Both the position numbers and the translations under genes were made by a program. Positions 13,045-22,556 of a DNA stretch of 64,000 bases are shown in pieces. Source of the DNA: Aquilaria yunnanensis (lineage: Eukaryota; Streptophyta; Magnoliopsida; Malvales; Thymelaeaceae). Under the pieces are notes generated by a model. The model saw only the letters and a list, made by a program, of their open reading frames with translations. It searched no databases and had not been told where the DNA came from. Each line of letters opens with the position of its first letter. Position 1 is the first letter of the stretch. The stretch is from contig CM077599.1 in NCBI GenBank assembly GCA_039654915.1, positions 82,366,001 to 82,430,000 on the forward strand, given 5' to 3'.

Positions 13045-14639
13045 CTTTCTTCTCTTTCCTAGCTACCAAGCTTAATTCCAGTGCGCTGTTTGAGCAGAAA
13101 GGAATGTTCCGATTTCATCCTTGAAGACACTCATGTGGTTTGCACGCAGCCACGTCATCGTCCACTCAAACTTACTGATGACCGTTTGAAGAAAAGGCGA
13201 ATGCTAATAAATTGTACGGAAGCTTCTCCTCTCAGCCGTTGATCGCTGCCGACATAGCAGAGGCCAAACCCGTTAACAGGGGCTAAAACGGTGAGGGAAA
13301 AAATGTAAAAAGAACATAACAGCCATTCAACTTTAGAATCTGTCTCGTTTTCCCCCTTATCTTTCTTCTCCACCTCCTCGTCCCAACCCAATCCAATCCG
13401 AACATCCAGCACTATTTTGTTCTTTAATCCAATCAATTGTGAAATGGCATGATAAAATGAAATTCAAAACTAAGAAAAGGGGTGTTTGGTTAACAAATTA
13501 TAACAGTTCAAATTGTTTGAAAAGTTAAAAATCCCATTAATCATGTATTTTATTGCATTTAGAGAATAACTCTCCAAAATCCTCATACTCAAATGTTTTT
13601 TGGTTAAGTTTCAAACCCCCCCCCCCCCGGTATTTTGGAAAACCTACAGCTAGCCCTCATAACCCAACCTCCGTTAGACTCCTGTTAATTGAGTGGGACC
13701 CATAACATGTAAACCCGATACTGCCCCTGGAGGAAACAATAAGAGCCATTCGTTGTACATGATCTAGAGTAGTGTTTGGCTTCTGTTGTTGTTCAAAGAA
13801 CAAAGTGGCTAAAGGATTTCGCGATTGGAGGGTTTGTTCTTGAGGGAGTTCATGATCAGAGGGTTTAGGGTGAGTGATTCTTGGGGAAATTTGTGATAAG
13901 CAAAGCTACAAACAACATCAGGTTCATCAGGTAAGCCTTGTATCCTAGTTCCACCATTTTTCAATTTAGGTTTTAGGTACAAATCGGGTTGGGTTGAATT
14001 TTTAAGAAATCTTTCTAATTTTGCGTCTCAGTAAGATTAGCTCCATCCAAATTTCATTCTGGTGAGATTCTTCTTGATTGAAATCGATTTGTTTCTGGTG
14101 ATTTAATTCTTAATTGAAATTCAAATTTGTTGTGGATATTTCTTCTAGAGATTTTGATTTGGTTTTATACATGAGTTGAGTACCTAGTTTGTTATTCAAT
14201 ACAGGGGAAATGATTTCAGATTAGCTCCATCTAAATTTCATTCTTTCTCTATAAATTAGGATTCTGAGTTAAGATTGACGTAGGTAAGAATTAGTATATT
14301 AGCCAAAATTGGAATCAAATGAAAAGGGAACCTTTCAGTTTTACGGGGGAATCAAACTGGAGGTAAATAATGTGAAACTCATGAGCAGAGTGTCTGAATA
14401 TTTAATAATTGGGATAGTTGGCCTGCTTACTTCAATTTGCTCATAACAAGAGGATAAATTGTTGACAAGGATGTGGTTGAGACATATTATTGTCATTTCT
14501 CATACCAAGATGTTTCACATGTGGCTGCCTTATCCCAAACCAGTTGTCTGTTTATGAATTAGTACTGCCTTTGTTTATTAGCGTACAAGTGGGGAAACAA
14601 CAAAGAATTTGCATGCTTTGAAACATATTTCTTATGTAG

Positions 14640-15060
14640 ATGTCTACAAGTAGTGTCAATCACTCTAGAGTCGAAGGAATTGTATATGAGAACAAGATAT
14701 GTTGCTGTGGACGTAGAGCTACTGTTAAGATATTTGAGTCAAAGAGAAATCCCAACCAATTCTACTATGTTTATGCTGAGAAAAATGTGGATTTTGGGCT
14801 GGTGTTTGCCAATGAACATGATGCCAACAGAGGGGCAGAGGCGCTTCAATGGACAAAGTTTGGGAAGGAATGAAGCTATAGGTGAATGGGGGGTTGCACC
14901 AGCAGTTGTGGAGCCAAGCGAAGTTAATAGATTGTTTGTGAAATTAGATAAGCTTGAACTTGTCATAATAAGAACAAAAGAATGGCTTGTTATCTGCTCA
15001 TTTGTAACTGGATTTGCCTTTGCTGTTGTTATCGGTCTACTATTAATGTCATTGAAATAG
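14640..15060 (+). pseudogene. GRF-type zinc finger / transmembrane protein, frameshifted, inside the MULE
   Basis: The first frame begins MSTSSVNHSRVEG and gives a GRF-like start (CCCGRRATVKIFESKRNP then FYY) but runs out of frame near 14785. The downstream frame continues with WCLPMNMMP, a charged helix (LFVKLDKLELVI) and a C-terminal hydrophobic segment (VICSFVTGFAFAVVIGLLL) that would be one membrane span, ending at 15060. The layout N-terminal GRF zinc finger, coiled coil, C-terminal membrane span is that of small plant proteins annotated as 'At4g04775-like'. The frameshift, and a tyrosine where the third cysteine of the finger is expected, indicate a dead copy. It sits inside the MULE TIRs, convergent with the transposase. 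It may be a host fragment captured by the element or a genuine second MULE gene. Confidence 0.7.
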
Positions 15061-16022
15061 TATGTTATTTAGGAGTTGATTTTGATAAACATTGGCACAT
15101 CCTTGTGTCTAGTTTGTGTAACTTGACATTATCAGGTATTGAATGAAGTATTCAATTGTCCATTGGGTGTGACACTCTGGTGCTGAACCAAGCCTTTTAA
15201 AGTTAGATTTTAGAATGACTGTCTTTATTCTTTTTCTTTTTCTTTTTTTTTTTGGCTTTGGGCAGATGGAACATTTGTGGTTTTATTGAGGAATGCAAAT
15301 GGTAAGGAGATACAAAATTTTGAGAACCTTTTTGCTTCATTATATAAGCATATTTATGTTTTAGCTAACTCATAATGTCATAATTCCATTATTGTGTAGA
15401 ATTCACAGTGAACAAAGTTAGGTAGGGGGTAATAATTAAAAAGAAAGCACATACTAACAGAGTTGTAATGTCCTCCATAATCAAGTCAATTTTCATAAGA
15501 GTTGTATCCATGAGCAAAACCATGACAAAAGCACAAAACCATAAACAAAAACACATTTTAATAGTTTTATGATCCATCAGTATAGTATCCAGTCATCAAC
15601 ATTCCATGAGGTTCACAACCATAAAGACTATTGCTACCAGGATAATACTTAACAAAAATACTTTAACCAACAAAAGTCTTGTAAGCATCCAAAAGTCTTG
15701 TAAGCAGTCAAAAGTCTTGTAATCAGCTAATAGAAGTCTTGTAACCATCCAAAAGCATTTTAAAATACCAACAAAATACCCAAAAGTTTTGTACCTAGCT
15801 GCTATGGTTCTTTTGTACTTGTTTCAAGCAGCCACATCCTTCCCTTGGTAACAACAAATTATAGTAGCATCAGGAAAAAACCATGATTTTGACTGAAACA
15901 ATGAAATCACCTAAATAAAATTAATAAAACCTTTTACAAAGCGGAATAACCAGTGTTCCTTTTATTGTCTAGAATCTATAACAATATGAAAAATGAATGA
16001 GATATATAAGCAAGCAGCAACT

Positions 16023-18900
16023 TTAGTACAAAATTCTATGAGAGTTTACCATGCTCACATGTGATGTTGGTCCTTTGCAAGATCTAGAATTATGCTTAAG
16101 CTGAGAACATTTGCTGCAACGAACTATGCTTGATCTTTTCCTTGATGGTTGTTCCCCAACCTCTTTTTTCCTATTAGTACGAGGCCTACCTGGATGTCTT
16201 CCAAGTGGTGGAGGGAGGATATATTCTTTTGGATCTTCAGGCAACAAATCCACTTGAGGCAATGGGTGGATAATCTCACTATAGGTTTGCAAGTATGTTT
16301 CCACCAAGTAAAACTGATGACACAAATCCTCAACGTTCCCTCTGGTGAACTGCAAACAGGAAACAACATGCTTGCACAGAATACCAGTTAACCCTCATTG
16401 CCCTCATTGCATACAAGAACATATTTTCAAGTTTAAGTTAACCGTATCCATTTTACACCCAACCATCACTTGGAACTTGCCTCTTCCAACTAGTAAAGGA
16501 GTACAACTCCTTGATTTTCTAATGCGGACATCCAACTCCTTAAGTGCATATGGTGTTAGTTTCGATGTCCAAGAACAACCGATTGTATAGCACTTATAAA
16601 ATCGAGAGATAACCTTCAGCCTCAACTTCTTGAGCAAACTCAGAATTGGAAGACTCCTGATCTTTCCAATCCAACTATTGAAAGACTCAGCGACATTATT
16701 AGTCACATTTTCAACCTTACAAGTGTCATCAAATCCAACCCTTGACCATGTTGCTACAGGTTTCTCACTGAGCCACTTCCATGCAGCTCCACCATTGTCT
16801 GCATCATGAATTAACCGCATTTAGAGATTGAATGCTCCCATGTTATAGGCTTTAGCATCCTTCAAAAAGTCTTGCCTCAATCGCAACCCTCCAAACTTTG
16901 CTATAAAGTCTGAATATAAGTGTATCGCACAAAACCTATGCCTTGATTTTGGATATATCATTGCAACAACCTCAATCAATCCCTGAATCAGATGAACAAA
17001 TTGTATATAAATATGTAAATATTGCAGCACAGGGCATAAATCATGGAAGAAAGGCCACATAGTTTTATTATTCGAAACCGAGGGACAGAACATCTAAACT
17101 TGTTTTTTAATTAAAGCAAGACGTCAATCTTTACCATTATGACCACTAAAGTATTCAAATCAGAGGTGCAATATGATGTATTTAATCATTTAAAAAGGCA
17201 AAACGTGATGAACAAGAAACAAAAAATCTCATAGTAAGAATGAACAAAACATCAAGGAACAAAAGGCCAAACAAATTTGATAGCTTCTGTTTGTCACTCA
17301 TAAATGTGAAACACCTATTTCTAACACTTGCTTGCAGGCATTCAAGGAAGAACAAGTAACTGTCTTTAAACCCTGATTCCACAATTGCAACAGCCAACGG
17401 CAAAATCCCATTATTGCCGTCCATTCCAATTGCTACCAAACAAATCTCACCGTAATGACCTTTGAGGAAACAACCGTCTCAACCGTCTAAACCTATAAAA
17501 AGTCTACATCTTTTCAAAAATCCTTTGATGCAATCATCAAAACACACATAAATTCTCTTAAATTGTAGCTGATGAGCTAATAGATCTAGTCTAAGGCAAA
17601 ACTCCACTTTAACAATAGAACCTGGATTATGCTTTATAACAAGAAGTGACCATTTCCTCAACTTTGCATAACCTTCAGCGTGTAACCCCTCATTTGCATC
17701 CCTCGCCATTCTCTTCGATTTATATAGCTTCATTTCCCCAACATTGTTTCCATAATCAATTTTCAAATGTTTTGACATTAAGGCAAGACTTATGTCCGAT
17801 TCTGTTTGTAGGTATTTATAAAGTTTTTGGGAAATCCATTTTGCATTAGCATTTGAGTTCTTTTGTCGGTCTAATGCATTGATGATCACTAGTTATTGTC
17901 TTCACTATGAATGTTTTCTTGTTGAGAAGCCTTAACGTAAGAACTTGCCAGCTATATCCATCTTCTATGCATTTTGCCCTCACTCTATATGACTCATTTT
18001 TCATTCTTCTAATCTCATATCCTTCTTCAACAACATAGTCTCTCAACACATCTCTAAAATGCGTCACACCCTGAAACACTTGGTACCTCTCAAAAATAAT
18101 TTTTCCTTGATCATTTTTGCTGAACGGCTTGGCTATAGTTTTCAAGTGATTGTCAAACCGTCTGCTCTTCTTCTTCACAAATTCTTTTGTCTACTCATCC
18201 ATAGAATAACCGTCATATGATGAATCTTCCCACATTCACTCAGCTGATGCTCATCATCATCTCTTTCAACCTCAACATTACCATTGATATCATCCTTAGA
18301 ACTTGTATTCTCTTGCTGCCCTTGTGCTTCATTCAACCACTCATCATCATTATCATCGGAGAATTCAAAGATTTCACCACTCAAATGCAAATCATCATCA
18401 TCAACTCCATAGCTCTCATTCTCGTCATCATTTAAATCACTTGTTTGAAGGATATCTTGCCTACTCGACCTTTTTTTTTTACCTATAGTACTGCTCCCTT
18501 CTAAATCTCTGCCCTTACCTATACCTTTCCCTCTGCCCTGAAGCCTCTCACCCATATTCGACCTTGCATTCATTGTACTTGCTTCAGGTGCAAACTCTTC
18601 TACCTTTACAAATATAGGAATGTTCTCTATACCTCCATAAGCATTGAACATATTTGCTACATCTTCGTCTCTTGTAATATAATGTCCAAACCCGCTTCGT
18701 ATAACAACATTCACTTCACCAGGACAAAATTTCTCCCAAATTATGTTCACCATATATGTATATGAAAATTCCTCCGACTCAACAAACTTCTCCATAAAAA
18801 CAGGTGGCCCAATAATATCATAATCATCTTGATAGTAAAATATGCCATGTCGCATTCTTCCTGAAGTAAAAAAAAATCCAAACAAAACAACAGAGAACAT
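16023..18900 (-). pseudogene. MULE (MuDR-type) transposase, decayed by stops and frameshifts
   Basis: Read from 18900 down: an N-terminal plant MULE region (residues ~20-100) with an acidic linker of Asp/Glu runs; a MuDR DNA-binding domain (RGxFDNHLKT-like, then FRDVLRDYVVEEGYEIRRMKN) at about 18178-17900; a catalytic region (FIGLDG, then LVAIGMDGNNGILPLAVAIVE) at about 17510-17370; FCAIHLYSDFIAKF near 16920; NNVAESFNSWI near 16680; and a SWIM zinc finger (CSC ... LCKHVV) at about 16410-16355, followed by a basic GRPRTNRKK tail with a CxxC..H knuckle. Lesions: TAG at 18191-18193 with a nearby frameshift, a frameshift near 17870, TGA at 17479-17481, TAA at 16821-16823, and TGAs at 16395-16397 and 16404-16406. 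A probable 301-bp intron (16983-17283) has a good acceptor but a mutated donor (CT for GT). The proline expected before the SWIM Cys-Lys-His is also changed to Leu. The element cannot encode its own transposase. Confidence 0.88.
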
Positions 18901-19414
18901 AAACAGATTTAGTTCCCAAAACAGAGATGACCCATCCTAAACTGATCACACAACAATGCAACCAGAAATAACAAGAATCACTCAGAAATTATAAAACAGC
19001 AGCAATAACAGTTAAGAAATTAATTTAACAAAGAAATAAATTTGATGAAAAAATAACCACAAATTAAACGTAACCCCTGCCACCCAAAACACAAGTCGTT
19101 CTATAAGAAAACCTGATCATTTTCTTTTCTGGTTAATAAAAATCGTCTAGCAATATCTTACCTTTTTGCAACCAACAGAATTTTTTCAGACTGCTAAACC
19201 CTATCTAGTCTTCAATGAGCAATCGAATATCCTCTTTTCATCTCCAGCCTAATTGTCATTCACATTTCAGGAGGGAGAGCTCCGTGCCTTCTTTACATAG
19301 GGTTTTCTGTCTTTTCATCAGTCATTTAATGGAGAGTCACACGGAAGTTGGGTTATGGATGGGTAATTGTAGTTTTTCTAAAATACTGGGGGTAATTGTA
19401 GGTTTCATCAAACC

Positions 19415-20145
19415 GTGTTTTTTTTAATCATCTATAGTTTTTGAAACTCTCCCATGTTTTTTTTAATCATCTATAGTTATATAGAATTCATTCTCCTAAT
19501 TTAAGGTAAGGTATAGTAAAAATCCTTGGAGTATTTATGTTTTAAAGGAATTGAAAATATCCTTTGAGCTTTCAAATATATAAGAAGTCCGTAAACTTTA
19601 AAAAATTTACAAATAGTAACTAAAATAGCATCTTTGGTGCTTGAAATTTTAAAAAAATTACCAAATACATTCTATAATTACTAATTTTATCTCTAAACAT
19701 TCAAAAAATCAATAAATACATCACTCAAGTTTGAAACTTAGCATTTTAGTTACTAGATTGAAAATTCAACAAAAAATGACAAAATACTTCTACGATATCT
19801 TATCTTCTATTATAAAAAATACAAAGGTGCACAAATGTTAAAAGATTTTTTTACCCTTATATTATAAGCTATTTTATTATTTTAATAAAATCAAATTTTA
19901 TTATTGTATATTTAATTGGAGTTATATTAGCACTATAACACTAAAAGAAACCTTGAAGTTGTTAATAAATTTTATTTTTTGTTATAAACTTGTTATTCTT
20001 TGATTCTATGTTACAAAATTAAGTATTATATGCAATTTTTTGTATTAATCTTACCTAAAACTCTTAAATTGTCAATAAAGTTATTTTTTGCATAAAAAAT
20101 TTCACTTGGTTCTATATTATTGAGAAACAATATTTTAAGTACAAT
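19415..20145. other. AT-rich intergenic DNA right of the MULE
   Basis: No gene. A 26-bp phrase (tgttttttttaatcatctat and flanks) occurs twice, at about 19416-19439 and 19455-19478. The rest is AT-rich, with no recognisable domain. Confidence 0.4.
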
Positions 20146-20383
20146 AAATATTTTATAATGCTTAAAATTTTAACTTAGTATTTGAAAAACTTTCATAGCC
20201 AAATCTTTTATTTAAATAAAAGACTTAAATATATGGTAAAATTCATGCTAAAGTTTGTACTACTAAATATTTTATAAGATTTCAAATTTTAACTTAAAAT
20301 TTCAAAAACCAATAAAGCTAAATCTTTTATTTGAATAAAAGATTTAAATATATGGGAAAAATTATGCTAAAGTTTGTACTACT
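20146..20383. repeat. 119-bp tandem duplication, two units
   Basis: Unit 1 is 20146-20264 and unit 2 is 20265-20383, both starting AAATATTTTATAA and ending GCTAAAGTTTGTACTACT. They are diverged at scattered positions, so the duplication is not recent. No coding function is visible. Confidence 0.8.
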
Positions 20384-20861
20384 ATAAAAAATACTAAGAA
20401 CAAAAAACTTCATCAATTAAGTTTCTTTAGTTTTGCAACTTCGATGAGTATATACCATGATAGCTTATTATCTTATAAAACTCTTGGTAAAGTTTCATAT
20501 GAAAATCTATAAGTATTGGATAGTAAAAAAAATGTATAAAAATATATATTAAAAATTTATGTAAGTGAGCATGTTGTCCCAAGTGCAACCAAGAGGATGG
20601 TGAATTGGTTAAGTTCCAAAGCAAACTAAAAATGTGTTCTTAAACCCTCAAACTTAAATTTAATTCAAAGAACAATAATTAACCCTATTCTAACAAAAAA
20701 AATGACTACCATAATTCACCTAAATTTTGCTTTGAAAGCTACATTTGAAGTATTTTTTAAAACAAATAAGTTCAACCAAGATAGATATCATAAAACACCA
20801 ACAAAAAATCATGTATGTAGAGAGAGAGAAGCTCACACAAAAGAATGTTTATAGAGGTTCA

Positions 20862-20938
20862 GTCTCTCCTCTTGATAGTCTACTCCTCTTCTTAAGTTTA
20901 CCACTTAAGAAGAGGAGTAGACTATCAAGAGGAGAGAC
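20862..20938. repeat. Perfect hairpin, 35-bp arms with 7-nt loop
   Basis: The left arm 20862-20896 (GTCTCTCCTCTTGATAGTCT...) is the exact reverse complement of 20904-20938, with loop TTTACCA. Directly after it, a 23-bp piece spanning the stem tip (889-911 of this kilobase: TTCTTAAG-TTTACCA-CTTAAGAA) is repeated exactly at 20939-20961. Perfect arms in otherwise decayed DNA indicate a recent inverted duplication, perhaps by template switching. Confidence 0.9.
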
Positions 20939-21077
20939 TTCTTAAGTTTACCACTTAAGAATTTCCTTCTCCACTATGAAACACAAGAATACACAGTAGC
21001 ATACAAGATTACACAAGCTTTTGGTAGTTCTTTCTACCTCAACCTCTCATTAGTTTTGCAAAAGGCTAACTAGGAAC

Positions 21078-22551
21078 TGATAAGTTTATATTTATTATAT
21101 TTATTTCTCCTATATTTAGTATGTTTTAATATGTTTTGAACCTTAAAGATATATTATGAGTATGTTTTGTAGCTTACAGCATATCTAGACTCAATTGATT
21201 GAAAGTGAATTTAATTTGCAATTTTACAAGTTTTAATTTGGTTGTGTTCTTTTAGGATTTTGACAGATTGGTGATGTTCCGGTAGAAAACTCATACCATG
21301 AGCTACAGAGATCGGAATCAAGTGATTCTTAATTCATTGGAAAGCTAATATGTGGAGCTACAAATCACATTTAGACTATGGAACCCAGTTTGCACATTAA
21401 GAGGGTCAAATTCAGCTTTAAAGTCGCAATTTGCGAGTCACCGCTGGTTCAGAAGTAGTTGCAGTATTTTGAGCATATCTTTGGCTGTAGATATCCGTTT
21501 TATACGATTCAGGTGTCATTTTGAAAATAAGAAATAGCTCTACAACTTTTATGCTTTTCATTTTGAGAAATAGTGACTGAATCAAGGTTAAATCTTTGCT
21601 TGAAGTGCTGCAACTGTTCTGGAGCATTATTTGGGGTACTTTTGTAAAAATATAGAAAGTTTAGGGAGATTTTATACATTTAGCACACTAGGTTACTTTT
21701 TTTTAGGTATTTAAAGCGCAGCTGCGTAGGTGGTTTCCCTTCCTTCCTTCCTTCCACCCCACTTTTCGTCAACTCTCTTTGTTTCTTGTTTCTTTTCTTT
21801 TCTTTTCTTTTTAGTGATCTTTTTATTCTTGGTTGAAGGAGACTGAAACCCCGAATTCTTTAGCATTGTGAGATTAAAGTTGTATTTATTCATTCAATTA
21901 ATATTTTGAGTATTGGATATTTTTCTATGATTAATTTCATGATTGTTTTGTTTATATGCTAAGAGGCCTACTAGTTGTTATTCGAATTCAATCTACTGCT
22001 GGATTAGAAATTAAATTCGTAATTGTTTGGTTTCTCTAATCTGTGAAGAAACTGAGGTTTAGTGATTTACTGCGTCAGAAATCATTAAGTCTAAGGGAGA
22101 ACATTATGCAGCCGCTTGTGTTTGTGTTATTTAGTTTCATCGATCTCTCTAATTTTTAATGCAATTGTTAAATTAAATCAAAGCGCTTGTCTTAAGTTGT
22201 TTAGCAGTTAGGGTTAATTAGATCATTTGTTTCTGATTAACTACGACTAGGGAGATGTAGGAATTCGGTGGTAGATATTAACTGATGCCAAAGTTTTCAT
22301 TCTTGATTGTTTGGTTGGTTTCTTACTTGATAGATTTCTTAATTTTTATTCTCTAATTATTTTTTTTATTTCATTTTTTTTATTGCAAACAATCCCCCAA
22401 AATCTTTTATTTCAATTTCCTGTCCGGAAGCTTTTAGATAAAAAATTTTTCTTGGGATTTGACCTGGTTTTCACTGTTATACTAAAAATTTATTTTATTC
22501 TGAGTTGTTAGTTATACCAGAATTATTTTTTACGGTTTCAATGACCGACCA
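21078..22551. mobile_element. Solo LTR of a retrotransposon, 1474 bp, 5-bp target duplication
   Basis: The block starts TGATAAGTTTATATTTATTA and ends ATGACCGACCA, so it has the TG...CA ends of an LTR. It is flanked by GGAAC on both sides (21073-21077 and 22552-22556), the 5-bp target duplication of LTR retrotransposon integration. No internal gag-pol, tRNA-primer site or second LTR lies next to it, so it is a solo LTR left by recombination between the two LTRs. A Ty3/gypsy origin is suspected only from general look. Short ORFs inside are not convincing. Confidence 0.85.
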
Positions 22552-22556
22552 GGAAC

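Larger units (their letters stand above)
13602..19414. mobile_element. Mutator-like element (MULE) with TIRs, two decayed convergent genes, ~5.8 kb
   Basis: Both ends carry imperfect ~95-bp terminal inverted repeats. The left end has GTATTTTGGAAAACCTACAG then CATAACCCAACCTCCGTTAG; the right end read in reverse has GTATTTTAGAAAAACTACAA then CATAACCCAACTTCCGTG. Flanking 9-mers are ATGTTTTTT (13593-13601) and GTGTTTTTT (19415-19423), an 8/9 match and the 9-bp target duplication expected of Mutator elements. The right border is slightly ambiguous, because the 3' flank repeats itself (another ATGTTTTTT at about 19454). Inside lie a MuDR-type transposase on the minus strand and a GRF-zinc-finger gene on the plus strand, pointing at each other. 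Both are broken, so the copy is not autonomous now. Confidence 0.85.

Noticed and set aside
20146..20383. CRISPR-like repeat array
   Set aside because: Only two long diverged tandem units in a plant nuclear context; no spacers and no cas genes.
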